From: Rhodoplanes elegans
Lineage (GTDB): Bacteria; Pseudomonadota; Alphaproteobacteria; Rhizobiales; Xanthobacteraceae
Direction of reading: 5' to 3'
DNA: 41,693 bases
NCBI RefSeq assembly: GCF_016653355.1
Contig: NZ_NHSK01000233.1
Location: forward strand, 1-41,693
Part shown: positions 9,822 through 17,389 of the stretch, in pieces
Layout of the letters: each line of letters starts with the position of its first letter
Numbering within the stretch: the stretch's first letter is position 1
The notes under the pieces: generated by a model
What the model was told of the DNA's origin: nothing
What the model saw: only the letters and a program-made list of their open reading frames with translations
Database searches by the model: none
Position numbers and translations under genes: made by a program

Positions 9822-10511
9822 CTACGACTCGGACACCTGCCTAAAACCCATCGCCAGCACGTACAGCTCGGCCGAATCGGCGCGGCTGGCGGCGGGTTTG
9901 ACGTGCTTGACCTTGGCGAAGTCGCGCTTGAGGTCGGCCAGGAGATCACCCTCCGTGCCCCCGCGAAGGACCTTGCAGAGGAAGGAGCCGCCGGGGCTCA
10001 GGACTTCGCGGGCGAACATCGCGGCGGCTTCGGCGAGCGCCATGATCTTCAGGTGGTCGGTCTGGCGATGGCCGGTGGCGTTGGCGGCCATGTCGGACAG
10101 CACCACGTCGGCCGGGCCGCCCAAAAGGGCCTTCAGCTTGGCGGGCGCCGTGTCGGCCAGAAAGTCGAGATGCAGGAGGTCGACGCCGACGATCGGCGGC
10201 ATGTCGAGGATGTCGATGCCGACCACCCGGCCCTTGCGGCTCTCAGCGCCGACGCGTTTGGCCGCCACCTGGCTCCAGCCGCCCGGCGCCGCGCCGAGGT
10301 CGACGACGCGGCCGCCCGGCTTGAAGAGCTTGAAGCGGTCGTCGAGCTCGATCAGCTTGTAGGCGGCGCGCGAGCGAAAGCCCTCGCGCTTCGCCCGCGC
10401 CACATAGGGGTCGTTGAGCTGGCGGTCGAGCCAGAGCTTTTGGGCGAGCGTGCGGCTCTTCTTCTTCTTGACCTGGACTTTCAAAGGCCGGTTGCGGTCG
10501 GAGGTGGTCAT
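9822..10511 (-). CDS. rlmE: 23S rRNA (uridine(2552)-2'-O)-methyltransferase RlmE
   Basis: 229 residues, FtsJ family. It methylates the 2'-OH of U2552 in 23S rRNA during assembly of the large subunit. SAM site DLGAAPGGWSQ at 71-81; catalytic tetrad K52 (SRAAYKL), D140 (VLSDMA), K180 (FLCKVLRGG) and E215 (SAELYV) all present. The basic N-terminus KVQVKKKKSRTLAQK suits rRNA binding. The start at 10511 is the only reasonable ATG; the frame upstream to 10592 is repeat sequence. The ribosome site is weak. It lies after ppx on the same strand, but 250 bases of repeats separate them. In many alphaproteobacteria ppx and rlmE are adjacent. Confidence 0.97.
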   Translation of the reverse strand: MTTSDRNRPLKVQVKKKKSRTLAQKLWLDRQLNDPYVARAKREGFRSRAAYKLIELDDRFKLFKPGGRVVDLGAAPGGWSQVAAKRVGAESRKGRVVGIDILDMPPIVGVDLLHLDFLADTAPAKLKALLGGPADVVLSDMAANATGHRQTDHLKIMALAEAAAMFAREVLSPGGSFLCKVLRGGTEGDLLADLKRDFAKVKHVKPAASRADSAELYVLAMGFRQVSES

Positions 10512-10761
10512 GGGGTGCTCGGGTCGGTGGCGGCGCGCACCGGTGGTGCGCCTCTGCGAGGCGTCATGCGCGGGCGCGACCCGCGCATCCATCCTCGCGC
10601 AAAAGGGCCGCTCTTCGTAGAGGGATGGGTCGCCGGGTCAAGCCCGGCGACGACGCACGGGGTCGAGGTCGGCGCCAGTTGTTCCCTCTCCCCGCGTGCG
10701 GGGAGAGGTAAAGCGCCCGCTGCGCGGGGAGAGGTAAGACGCCCGGGGCGCAGCGAAAACC
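10512..10761. repeat. Repeat-filled gap between ppx and rlmE, family B hairpins
   Basis: Contains a palindrome around 10630-10660 (CGCCGGGTCAAGCCCGGCG) and, at 10680-10738, two tandem hairpins CCTCTCCCCGCGTGCGGGGAGAGG and GCGCCCGCTGCGCGGGGAGAGG. The CCTCTCCCCGC...GAGAGGT motif recurs at 14675-14696 and 37460-37483. These would form stable RNA structures between ppx and rlmE. Confidence 0.7.
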
Positions 10762-11868
10762 TCACGCCTGCGCCCACACCCCGTCGGCCCGCATCATCTT
10801 GACGAGAATCCCCTCGCGAAGGCCGCGGTCGGCGACGCGCAGGCGGGGGCACGGGAAGGCGCGGCGGATCGCCTCCAGGATGGCGCAGCCAGCGAGCACC
10901 AGGTCGGCCCGCTCGGCGCCGATGCAGGGGTTCGCCACGCGCTGGCGGTAGCTCATGGTCATCAGCCGGTCGATCACGGCGGCGATCTCGTGGCCGCGCA
11001 GCCAGCAGCCGTCGACCCGGCGGCGATCGTAGCGCGGCAGATCGAGGTGGACGCCCGCGATGGTCGTCACCGTGCCCGACGTGCCGAGCAGATGCATGCC
11101 GCCGAGGTCGCGCGCATGCGCCTTGGCGAAGTTCGTCAGCGCGACCGACACGTCGGCCACCATGGCGTCGAAGGTGGCGCGGTCGACCGTGACGCCGCCG
11201 AACCGCTCGGCGAGCGTGACGACGCCGATCGGCAGCGACACCCAGCCCTGGATCACCGGCTTGGGCGGGCCGCGGCCGGCGGCTTCCGAGCGGCCGAGCC
11301 GGACCAGCTCGGAGGAGCCGCCGCCGATGTCGAACAGGATGGCGCCGCGCGCGTCCGGGTCCATCAGCGGCGTGCAGCCGGTGGCGGCGAGCTCGGCCTC
11401 GGTGCGCTGGTCGACGATCTCCAGATCCAGCCCGACCAGCTCGCTGATGCGGGCCTGGAACTCGGCGCCGTTCCGGGCCGCCCGGCAGGCCTCGGTGGCG
11501 ATCAGCCGGGCGCGCGTGACGCCGCGCGCCTTCATCTTGTCGCGGCACACCGCGAGCGCGTCGACGGCGCGCGCGATGGCGGCGTCGCCGATCCGCCCGG
11601 TGAGCGAGACGCCCTCGCCGAGCCGGATGATGCGCGAGAACGCGTCGACCACCCGGAACGCCGAGCCGGTCGGCCGCGCCACCAGCAACCGACAGTTGTT
11701 GGTGCCGAGGTCGAGCGCCGCATAGGTCGGCCATGACCCGGGGGCCGACCGAGCGATCGGCTCCGTGGCGGCCGCAGTCGGCCAGCCCGGTCCGGGGCGC
11801 TCGGGCGCCCCCTCCCTCCCCGACCGCGCCGGTCCGAGGAGGCCGGTGGTGGGGGCCTCTTGATCCAT
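10762..11868 (-). CDS. ppx: Ppx/GppA phosphatase (exopolyphosphatase)
   Basis: 368 residues. Cytosolic enzyme of the sugar kinase/Hsp70/actin fold that removes terminal phosphate from polyphosphate and may hydrolyse pppGpp. Phosphate-binding loops: DLGTNNCRLL (53-62), DIGGGSSEL (180-188), GTSGTVTT (262-269). It is the short alphaproteobacterial form without the C-terminal HD-like domain of the 500-residue E. coli enzymes. Residues 1-45 are a Pro/Gly-rich tail. The start at 11868 has AAGG upstream; the further in-frame stretch to 12219 overlaps the divergent coxL-like gene and is rejected. With ppk2 nearby this gives a route for polyphosphate breakdown. Confidence 0.93.
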   Translation of the reverse strand: MDQEAPTTGLLGPARSGREGAPERPGPGWPTAAATEPIARSAPGSWPTYAALDLGTNNCRLLVARPTGSAFRVVDAFSRIIRLGEGVSLTGRIGDAAIARAVDALAVCRDKMKARGVTRARLIATEACRAARNGAEFQARISELVGLDLEIVDQRTEAELAATGCTPLMDPDARGAILFDIGGGSSELVRLGRSEAAGRGPPKPVIQGWVSLPIGVVTLAERFGGVTVDRATFDAMVADVSVALTNFAKAHARDLGGMHLLGTSGTVTTIAGVHLDLPRYDRRRVDGCWLRGHEIAAVIDRLMTMSYRQRVANPCIGAERADLVLAGCAILEAIRRAFPCPRLRVADRGLREGILVKMMRADGVWAQA

Positions 11869-12109
11869 CAATCGCCTTCGCGCCGGCCGCCGTCGCAGGC
11901 GCCGAGCGTCATCACGATGTGTTGTTTCGTCGACTCGAAGTGTAACAGGCCTTCCCGCCGACGCAATTGCCACAGCGTGGCGACGCATTCGTTGCACTGC
12001 GGAGGCGTTCAAAGGAATGAATCGTGAAGCGCTCCTTATTCGCGGTTTGTCCGGGGCGCCCGGATGGTCTAGATCTCCGGCTTCCCATGCCCCCGGCTCC
12101 TGGACACCG

Positions 12110-14503
12110 ATGACCTCTCCCGACGACGCCCGTCTCGCAGGGTCGCGCAAGCCCCTGCCCGACTCCTTGCCCCATTGGTCCGACGCCCGCTTCGCGGTCG
12201 GCCAGCCCGTCCCGCGCACCGAGGACCCGGTCCTGGTGCGCGGCCAGGGCCGCTACACCGACGACATCGCCCTCGCCGGCCAGGCCTATGCCGTGATGGT
12301 GCGCAGCCCGCATCCGCACGGGATCATCCGCGGGATCGACACCGAGGCGGCGAGCGAGATGCCGGGCGTGCTGGCCGTCTACACGGCCGCCGATCTGACC
12401 GACTGCGGAACGCTGAAATGCGTCACGCCGCTGAAGAGCCACGACGGCACGCCGCTCGCCAAGCCGCCGCGCCCGCCGCTCGCCACCGACCGGGTGCGCT
12501 TCGTCGGCGATCCGGTCGCCGTGGTGATCGCCGAGACGCTCGCGCAGGCGCGCGACGCCGCCGAGGCCGTGGGGCTCGACATCGACCCGCTGCCGGCCGT
12601 CACCACCACGACGGCGGCGATCGCCGAAGACGCGCCGCAGCTCTACGCCGAGGCGCCACGCAACATCGCGCTCGACTGGCGCACCGGCGCGACCGCCGAG
12701 GTCGCGGCGGCCTTCGCGACCGCCACCCATGTGGTGCGGCTCGACCTGACTGTCAGCCGCGTCGTCGTGGTGCCGCTCGAGCCGCGCGCCGCGGTCGCCG
12801 ACTTCGATCCGGCGAACGGCCGCTTCACCCTGCATCTCGGCTGCCAGGGCGCCTTCGGCATGCGCGGCCAGATCGCCGACCTGATGCAGGTGCCGGTCGA
12901 CAAGGTGCACATCCTCACCGGCCATGTCGGCGGCTCGTTCGGCATGAAATCGGCGGCGTTCCCTGAATATGCCTGCGTGCTGCACGCCGCTCGCGCCCTC
13001 GGCCGGCCGGTGAAGTGGACCGAGGACCGCAGCGCGAGCTTCCTGTCCGACACCCACGGCCGCGACCAGGAGCGCACCGCCGAGCTGGCGCTCGACGCCG
13101 AGGGGCGGTTCCTCGCCCTGCGCCTGACCGGCCACGCCGACATGGGCGCCTATCTCGGCCTCGTCGCGCCGCTGCCGCCGACCGTCAATGCGCTGAAGAA
13201 CGTCGCCAGCGTCTACCGCACGCCGCTGATCGAGGTGCGGACGCTGTGCGTGTTCACCAACACGACGCCGATCGGCGCCTACCGGGGCGCCGGCCGTCCC
13301 GAGGGCAACTACATCATGGAGCGGCTGATCGACGCCGCCGCCCTGCAGACCGGCATCGACCGGCTGACGCTGCGCAGGCTGAACCACATCCAGCCGGAGG
13401 AGATCCCCTACGCGGCCGCCTCGGCGCTCACCTACGACTCCGGCGACTTCCCGGGCGTGTTCGAGCGGGCGTTGGCGGCCGGCGACCTGTCCGGCTTCCC
13501 GGCCCGCAGGCAGGCGAGCCGCGACCGCGGAAAACTGCGCGGCTTCGGGATCGGCAGCTACCTCGAGGTGACGGCGCCGGCGAGCCCCGAGATGGGCGGC
13601 CTCACCTTCGAGCCGGACGGCACCGTGACGTTCACGACCGGCACGCTCGACTACGGCCAGGGCCACGCCGCGCCCTTCGCCCAGGTCATCGCCGAAAAGC
13701 TCGGCATCCCGTTCGAGCGCATCCGGCTGCGCCAGGGCGACAGCGACGCGCTGATCGCCGGCGGCGGCACGGGGGGCTCGCGCTCCTCGGCGGCGAGCGG
13801 CACGGCGGCGGTCGAGGCCTGCACCAAGGTGATCGAGCAGGGCCGCGCCATCGCGGCCGCGATGCTGGAGGCCGGCGTCGCCGACATCGAGTTCTACGGC
13901 GGCCGCTTCACGGTCGCCGGCACCGACATGGGCGTCGGCCTCCTGGAGATCGCGCAACGTCTCAACGACGGCGCCGATCTACCTGAGGGCGTTCCGCAAA
14001 AGCTCGACGTGGCGCTTGTCAGCCCGGGCGCGCCCTCGACCTTCCCGAACGGCTGTCACGTCGCCGAGGTGGAGATCGACATCGACACCGGCGTGCCGGA
14101 GGTGGTGCGCTATCTCTCGGTCAACGACTTCGGCACCGTGATCAATCCGCTGATCGTCGACGGCCAGATCCATGGCGGCGTCGTCCAGGGGATCGGCCAG
14201 GCGCTGTTCGAGCGCGTCGTCTACGACGCCGACGGCCAGCTGATCACCGGATCGCTGACCGACTACGCCCTGCCCCACGCCAGCGACGTGCCGCCGATCG
14301 ACACCGGCTATCACGGGGTGCCGGCGACCACGAACCCGCTCGGCGTCAAGGGCTGCGGCGAGGCCGGCTGCGCCGGCGGGCTCGTCGCGGTGATGAACGC
14401 GGCGATCGACGCGCTCGCGGAGCACGGCGTCCGCCATGTCGACATGCCGCTGACGTCCGAGAAGCTGTGGCGGCTGATGCACGGCGCCGACGCGGCGGCG
14501 TGA
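12110..14503 (+). CDS. Xanthine dehydrogenase/CO dehydrogenase family molybdopterin-binding subunit (form II CoxL-like)
   Basis: 797 residues. Large catalytic subunit of a molybdenum hydroxylase: an a/b hammerhead domain (about 25-140) with VRGQGRYTDDI, then the two Mo-cofactor domains. The loop AYRGAGR at 390-396 is the form II signature (form I CO dehydrogenase has AYXCSFR), so CO oxidation is unlikely to be its main task. The catalytic Glu is E751 in GVKGCGEAG. Substrate unknown; aromatic or heterocyclic hydroxylation or aldehyde oxidation is possible. Start: an upstream ATG at 12017 has GGAGG, but codons 12017-12109 have weak third-position G+C (17 of 30) and unlike-protein content, so 12110 is preferred. 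Oddity: no FAD or 2Fe-2S subunit gene is beside it. Only an MFS transporter gene follows. Confidence 0.93.
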   Translation: MTSPDDARLAGSRKPLPDSLPHWSDARFAVGQPVPRTEDPVLVRGQGRYTDDIALAGQAYAVMVRSPHPHGIIRGIDTEAASEMPGVLAVYTAADLTDCGTLKCVTPLKSHDGTPLAKPPRPPLATDRVRFVGDPVAVVIAETLAQARDAAEAVGLDIDPLPAVTTTTAAIAEDAPQLYAEAPRNIALDWRTGATAEVAAAFATATHVVRLDLTVSRVVVVPLEPRAAVADFDPANGRFTLHLGCQGAFGMRGQIADLMQVPVDKVHILTGHVGGSFGMKSAAFPEYACVLHAARALGRPVKWTEDRSASFLSDTHGRDQERTAELALDAEGRFLALRLTGHADMGAYLGLVAPLPPTVNALKNVASVYRTPLIEVRTLCVFTNTTPIGAYRGAGRPEGNYIMERLIDAAALQTGIDRLTLRRLNHIQPEEIPYAAASALTYDSGDFPGVFERALAAGDLSGFPARRQASRDRGKLRGFGIGSYLEVTAPASPEMGGLTFEPDGTVTFTTGTLDYGQGHAAPFAQVIAEKLGIPFERIRLRQGDSDALIAGGGTGGSRSSAASGTAAVEACTKVIEQGRAIAAAMLEAGVADIEFYGGRFTVAGTDMGVGLLEIAQRLNDGADLPEGVPQKLDVALVSPGAPSTFPNGCHVAEVEIDIDTGVPEVVRYLSVNDFGTVINPLIVDGQIHGGVVQGIGQALFERVVYDADGQLITGSLTDYALPHASDVPPIDTGYHGVPATTNPLGVKGCGEAGCAGGLVAVMNAAIDALAEHGVRHVDMPLTSEKLWRLMHGADAAA

Positions 14504-14536
14504 CGTGACCCGGAGTGTCGCTGACGGCGCGCTCTC

Positions 14537-14694
14537 TTCCTTCTCCCCGCGTGCGGGAAGAAGGTGGCTCGCCGCGCAAGCGGCGAGTCGGATGAGGGGG
14601 CGTCTCCATATGCTCAGACTCGCGGCGACGCCCCCTCACCCGGACTTCGCGCCTGCGGCGCGAAATCCAACCTCTCCCCGCATGCGGGGAGAGG
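14537..14694. repeat. Family B palindromic repeat between coxL-like gene and MFS gene
   Basis: Large composite inverted repeat: CTTCTCCCCGCGTGCGGGAA at the left, GGATGAGGGGGCGTC and GACGCCCCCTCACCCGG facing each other, and CCTCTCCCCGCATGCGGGGA at the right. The same building blocks occur at 37336-37482. It lies just upstream of the MFS ribosome binding site and would separate the two genes as a strong hairpin. Confidence 0.75.
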
Positions 14695-14716
14695 TGAAAT
14701 CCTCGGAGGGCCTGCG

Positions 14717-15946
14717 ATGACCGAGACCCGCCTGCCGATCGACGCCGCCGCCGCGAACGGGCGGGCCGCCGACCTGCGCGTCGTCATGGCGGTGAGCGCG
14801 GCGCATTTCGTCTCGCACTACTACATCCTCGCGCTGCCGCCCGTGTTCGAGATGGTGCGCGGCAGCTTCGCGGTCTCCTACACGGAGCTCGGCCTCGCGC
14901 TGGTCGTCTTCAACGTCGCCTGCGCGGCCGGCCAGACGCCGGCCGGCGTGCTGGCCGACCGCATCGGCGCGCGGCGCGTGCTGGTCGCCGGCCTCGCGCT
15001 CGGCGGGCTCGCGCTCGCCGCCGCCGGGCTCGTCGCCTCGTTCTGGCTCTTCGTCGTGCTGTTCGGGCTCGGCGGCCTCGCCAACGCCGTCTATCACCCG
15101 GCCGACTATGCGGCGCTGTCCGAGCGCATCGCGCCGGAGCGGATCGGCCGCGCCTATTCGATCCACACCTTCGCCGGGATGATGGGCGGCGCCGTCGCCC
15201 CGCCCCTGATGCTGTTTCTCGACAGCCAGATCGGCTGGCGCGGCGCCTTCGTGGCCTCCGCCCTGCCCGGCGTCGCGCTCGCCGCCTGGCTCGCGATCGC
15301 GGGCCGCGGCATCCTGCCGGTGACGCCCCGCCCGGCCGTCGTCCGAGGCGCCGCGACCGAGGCGAGCGGCTCGGTGCGGCTCCTCACCTCGCCCGTGATC
15401 CTGCTGAACTTCGTGTTCTTCGCCCTGTTCGCCGTGTTCCAGCTCGGGCTGCAGACCTACTCGGCCGTGGCGCTCGTCGCCGCCCACGGCCTGCCGCTCG
15501 CCGCCGCGAGCCTGGCGCTGACCGCCTATCTGCTCGCCTCGGCGGTCGGCGTGCTGGCCGGCGGCCTGCCGGTCGGCCGCATCAGCCCGGCCGTCCTCAC
15601 CATCGCCGGCATGCTGGTGGTCGCCGCCTGCACGGTGGCGCTCGGGATCGGCACGATCGGCACCCTGGGCGCGGTATTGCTGCTCGGGCTCGCCGGCCTC
15701 GCCGGCGGCATGACCATGCCGGCGCGCGACATGATCGTCCGCGCCGTGACGCCGCCGGGCGCCTTCGGCAAGGTGTTCGGCTTCGTGACGACCGGCTTCA
15801 ACCTCGCCGGCGTGCTCGGGCCGCTGCTGTTCGGGCTTTTGATGGACCACGGCCGCCCCGGCGGCGTGTTCCTGGTGGTCGCCGGCGCCTGCCTGCTGTC
15901 GATCCTCACCGTGCTGGGCGGTCGCCGACCGGTTACGGCGAGCTGA
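14717..15946 (+). CDS. MFS transporter, 12-helix
   Basis: 409 residues with about 12 hydrophobic helices. Loop 2-3 motif GVLADRIGARRVLVAG (motif A) and helix 4 segment GGLANAVYHPADYAALSERI, which recalls the FSR (fosmidomycin resistance) branch with its NxxxHP signature. The start has GGAGG at ideal spacing (CTCGGAGGGCCTGCG), and upstream sequence is repeat. It lies 213 bases after the molybdenum hydroxylase gene on the same strand, so a link (substrate uptake or product export) is possible but the intervening repeat weakens the operon case. Substrate cannot be told. Confidence 0.9.
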   Translation: MTETRLPIDAAAANGRAADLRVVMAVSAAHFVSHYYILALPPVFEMVRGSFAVSYTELGLALVVFNVACAAGQTPAGVLADRIGARRVLVAGLALGGLALAAAGLVASFWLFVVLFGLGGLANAVYHPADYAALSERIAPERIGRAYSIHTFAGMMGGAVAPPLMLFLDSQIGWRGAFVASALPGVALAAWLAIAGRGILPVTPRPAVVRGAATEASGSVRLLTSPVILLNFVFFALFAVFQLGLQTYSAVALVAAHGLPLAAASLALTAYLLASAVGVLAGGLPVGRISPAVLTIAGMLVVAACTVALGIGTIGTLGAVLLLGLAGLAGGMTMPARDMIVRAVTPPGAFGKVFGFVTTGFNLAGVLGPLLFGLLMDHGRPGGVFLVVAGACLLSILTVLGGRRPVTAS

Positions 15947-15970
15947 GCCGCAGCGCGGCCGGCGTGCAGC

Positions 15971-16225
15971 TCACTGCAGCGGCTGGCCCGGCACGCGGCC
16001 GCTGCGCAGATCGACGGCGATGCGCTCCAGCATGTCGGCCGCCCAGCGCTGGCCGCCGACCGACACCATCCGGGACAGCGCCTCGCACAGCAGCACCGAG
16101 ACGACGGTCTCGATCGTGATCCCGTCGCTCTCCGCGTCGGCGATCGCGTCGCCGACGATCGCCTGGGCGTCGCCGAACCGTGGCGGGCCGGACGGGGCAG
16201 TCCTGTCGTCGTCGAAGACGCTCAT
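15971..16225 (-). CDS. Small hypothetical protein (84 aa)
   Basis: Soluble 84-residue protein, acidic N-terminus (MSVFDDDRTAP), then two helices, about 21-50 (AIVGDAIADAES..TIETVVSVLLCEALSRMVSV) and 55-75. It begins at an ATG with AGAAGA upstream and is divergent from the globin gene, sharing a 206-base control region. Codon use is typical of the genome. I do not recognise a family; the helical plan would suit a small regulatory or adaptor protein. Confidence 0.6.
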   Translation of the reverse strand: MSVFDDDRTAPSGPPRFGDAQAIVGDAIADAESDGITIETVVSVLLCEALSRMVSVGGQRWAADMLERIAVDLRSGRVPGQPLQ

Positions 16226-16320
16226 CGAAATCTTCTGAAGTCTGGAGAGATCGGGTCGGCGCGGGGTGGCCCCTCTCCGCGCCCGAGCGGCCCCGGGCGA
16301 CCGATCGATTTCGATTATTC

Positions 16321-16337
16321 TTGTAACACTATAACAA
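16321..16337. promoter_or_regulatory. Possible operator upstream of globin gene
   Basis: In the only A+T-rich stretch between the divergent 84-aa gene and the globin gene lies TTGTAACACTATAACAA, an imperfect palindrome with TTGT and ACAA ends. Spacing is TTG-N11-CAA, longer than the Fnr/NnrR pattern (TTG-N8-CAA), so the regulator is uncertain. The setting fits promoter DNA. Confidence 0.3.
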
Positions 16338-16431
16338 ATTCGTCAATGGACCAGCGGTTGCGACCGCAGCGCAACATGGTGGTGGCATTGTGCGGCACAT
16401 AACGTTACGGTATCCCCCATAGGAGCGAGCC

Positions 16432-16893
16432 ATGTCCCGATCGGCGTGGCGGCGCCCTGATCCTGCGAGCCGCCCCATGGACCGGTTGTCCGCCGTCGAC
16501 ATCGAGCGTGTGCGCCACTCCTTCGACCGAGTGTGGTCGGAGTCGCAGCGCCTCTCCGACCTCTTCTACGCGCGGCTGTTCGAGACGGCGCCCGAGGTCA
16601 GGCCGCTGTTCCGCGGCGACCTGTCCGAGCAGAAGCAGAAGTTCCTCGGCACGCTCGCCGTGATCGTCGGCAGCCTGGAGAATGCCGCCGTGCTGATGCC
16701 GGCGGCCGAGACACTCGCCCGCCAGCACGTCGAGTACGGCGTCGCGCCGGATCATTATCCGGTGGTCGGCGAGGCGCTGCTTTGGAGCATGGCGCAGTGC
16801 CTCGGGCCGCACTGGACGCCGGAGATCGCCGCCGCCTGGACGAAGGCCTACGGCGCCGTCACGGGCCACATGATCGCCAGCGCCTACGCCTGA
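16432..16893 (+). CDS. Single-domain bacterial globin
   Basis: 153 residues of the flavohaemoglobin/Vitreoscilla-haemoglobin type but without the reductase domain. Helix A-B segment VRHSFDRVWSESQRLSDLFYARLFE; C-helix and CD corner PEVRPLFRGDLSEQKQKFL; proximal His99 in ARQHVEYGV followed by HYPVVGEALLW; a Tyr102 and Glu114 near the proximal pocket. It binds haem and probably O2 or NO. The start has AGGAG seven bases upstream; an alternative Met16 would drop a basic extension. The gene stands alone, divergent from a small unknown gene, with an A+T-rich control region holding a possible operator. NO detoxification or O2 handling is inferred from family; no partner reductase is adjacent. Confidence 0.93.
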   Translation: MSRSAWRRPDPASRPMDRLSAVDIERVRHSFDRVWSESQRLSDLFYARLFETAPEVRPLFRGDLSEQKQKFLGTLAVIVGSLENAAVLMPAAETLARQHVEYGVAPDHYPVVGEALLWSMAQCLGPHWTPEIAAAWTKAYGAVTGHMIASAYA

Positions 16894-17093
16894 CCGGACG
16901 GACCGCCCGAGCGGCGGCCACGGCGGCGACGGGTCCCGGGGCGGCGCACGACGGCGTGGAGCGCCGCGCCGGCAGGCCGTCATCGGGACGACGAACGCCA
17001 CGCCCGCACCACCCTCGACAAGACCCTTCACGTCGCGGTATTGCGGACGCTGCACCGGTCGCGGAAGAAATCCCCGCGGGATTCCTGCCGCCG
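16894..17093. other. Intergenic sequence before tRNA-Thr
   Basis: 200 bases between the globin stop and the tRNA. No gene, repeat or obvious promoter recognised. Together with the tRNA and the following 222 bases it makes the 496-base gap before the TPR-CHAT gene. Confidence 0.4.
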
Positions 17094-17167
17094 GCCCCCA
17101 AAGCATTGTGGTGATGCAGCGGTTTTGTAAACCGCAGAGCCTGGTTCGATTCCGGGTGGGGGCACCA
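17094..17167 (+). tRNA. tRNA-Thr (anticodon UGU)
   Basis: A 74-base cloverleaf with encoded CCA. Acceptor stem GCCCCCA / TGGGGGC, D arm GCAT-TGTGGTG-ATGC, anticodon arm GCGGT-TTTGTAA-ACCGC giving anticodon TGT, four-base variable loop AGAG, T arm CCTGG-TTCGATT-CCGGG, discriminator A. The anticodon TGT reads ACA, hence Thr. Odd: position 8 is A and position 14 is T, the reverse of the nearly universal U8-A14 pair, and the D loop is short. It could be a specialised isoacceptor; all stems pair, so a pseudo-tRNA is less likely. Confidence 0.85.
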
Positions 17168-17389
17168 CGCCGTCGCGGCCGCCGACCCTGACCGGGCACG
17201 CCGTCCGGCAGACCGGGACCATTCCCACAGGCGCCACCGCTCGGCTCCGTCTCCCGCGGCGGACGGTTGCGCGTGCGGGGTGAACCTGCCTCGCCGCGAA
17301 CGAGACGAAAGCGGGAGCACCGTCGCACCGCCTTCGCCGTCACGTCGCCGGCGCGGTCCGCGGGTCACCCTTCGATCGTCGAGACCAAC

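Noticed and set aside
10680-10738. A CRISPR array, suggested by repeated CCTCTCCCCGC motifs
   Set aside because: Units are palindromic hairpins with no regular unique spacers and no cas genes nearby.
12017-12109. An upstream ATG with GGAGG as start of the molybdenum hydroxylase subunit
   Set aside because: Codons in this stretch have weak third-position G+C and the family N-terminus begins near 12110; it may still be the 5' leader.
11912-13957. A 681-residue minus-strand open frame opposite the molybdenum hydroxylase gene
   Set aside because: Composition is that of an antisense shadow, and the sense strand encodes a full family match.
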